This document shows, in pieces, positions 5,455-5,456 of a stretch of 5,456 nucleotides of DNA. Within the stretch, counting starts at the first letter, position 1; each line of letters begins with the position of its first letter. A model generated the notes under the pieces. The model was given only the letters and a program-made list of their open reading frames with translations. It had not been told where the DNA came from and ran no database searches. The stretch is from Clostridiales bacterium (GTDB taxonomy: Bacteria > Bacillota > Clostridia > Oscillospirales > CAG-382). The translations under genes and the position numbers were made by a program. The stretch lies in contig DMMZ01000009.1 of the NCBI GenBank assembly GCA_003452915.1, forward strand, positions 3,724 to 9,179. Reading direction: 5' to 3'.

Positions 5455-5456
5455 CA

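Overview
Every convincing gene in this 5.5 kb window is on the minus strand, so transcription runs from the right end to the left. The DNA is AT-rich, Shine-Dalgarno sites are strong (GGAGG-type), and there is a consensus sigma-A promoter. HPr carries both His15 and the Ser46 site of HPr kinase. Together with the rimM-trmD pair and DUF4330-type proteins beside an O-antigen-ligase-like protein, this points to a low-GC Gram-positive of the Clostridia type. The species cannot be fixed from the sequence.

Layout in order of transcription: rimM (5454-4957; start near the window edge) and trmD (4923-4243; TTG start) are the translation/tRNA-modification pair normally found in the rpsP-rimM-trmD-rplS operon. 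rplS does not follow. Instead a large polytopic membrane protein of the O-antigen ligase/polymerase type (4201-2318) starts about 40 nt after trmD. It overlaps a single-pass DUF4330-type protein (2331-1843). A second, paralogous DUF4330-type protein follows (1752-1282). The two paralogues are separated by an 89-bp segment that encodes a 30-codon open frame with its own ribosome binding site and an ATGA overlap with the second paralogue. The same segment is bounded by a perfect 9-bp direct repeat, so it may be a small insertion.

A clear promoter (1216-1188) then drives ptsH (HPr, 1156-893). It is followed by an inverted repeat of unknown role (844-869) and a strong intrinsic terminator (775-816). 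The terminator ends only about 25 nt before the start codon of uvrC, whose first 250 codons reach the left end of the window.

Functionally the window joins three themes: ribosome/tRNA maturation (RimM, TrmD), a putative cell-surface polysaccharide module (ligase-like protein plus two extracytoplasmic single-pass partners), and the housekeeping genes ptsH (sugar transport and carbon regulation) and uvrC (nucleotide excision repair). Most worth a second look are the envelope module attached to the trmD operon, the small frame/insertion between the DUF4330 paralogues, and the terminator placed directly in front of uvrC. No RNA gene, CRISPR array or recognisable IS element was seen, and no stretch over 300 nt lacks a gene.
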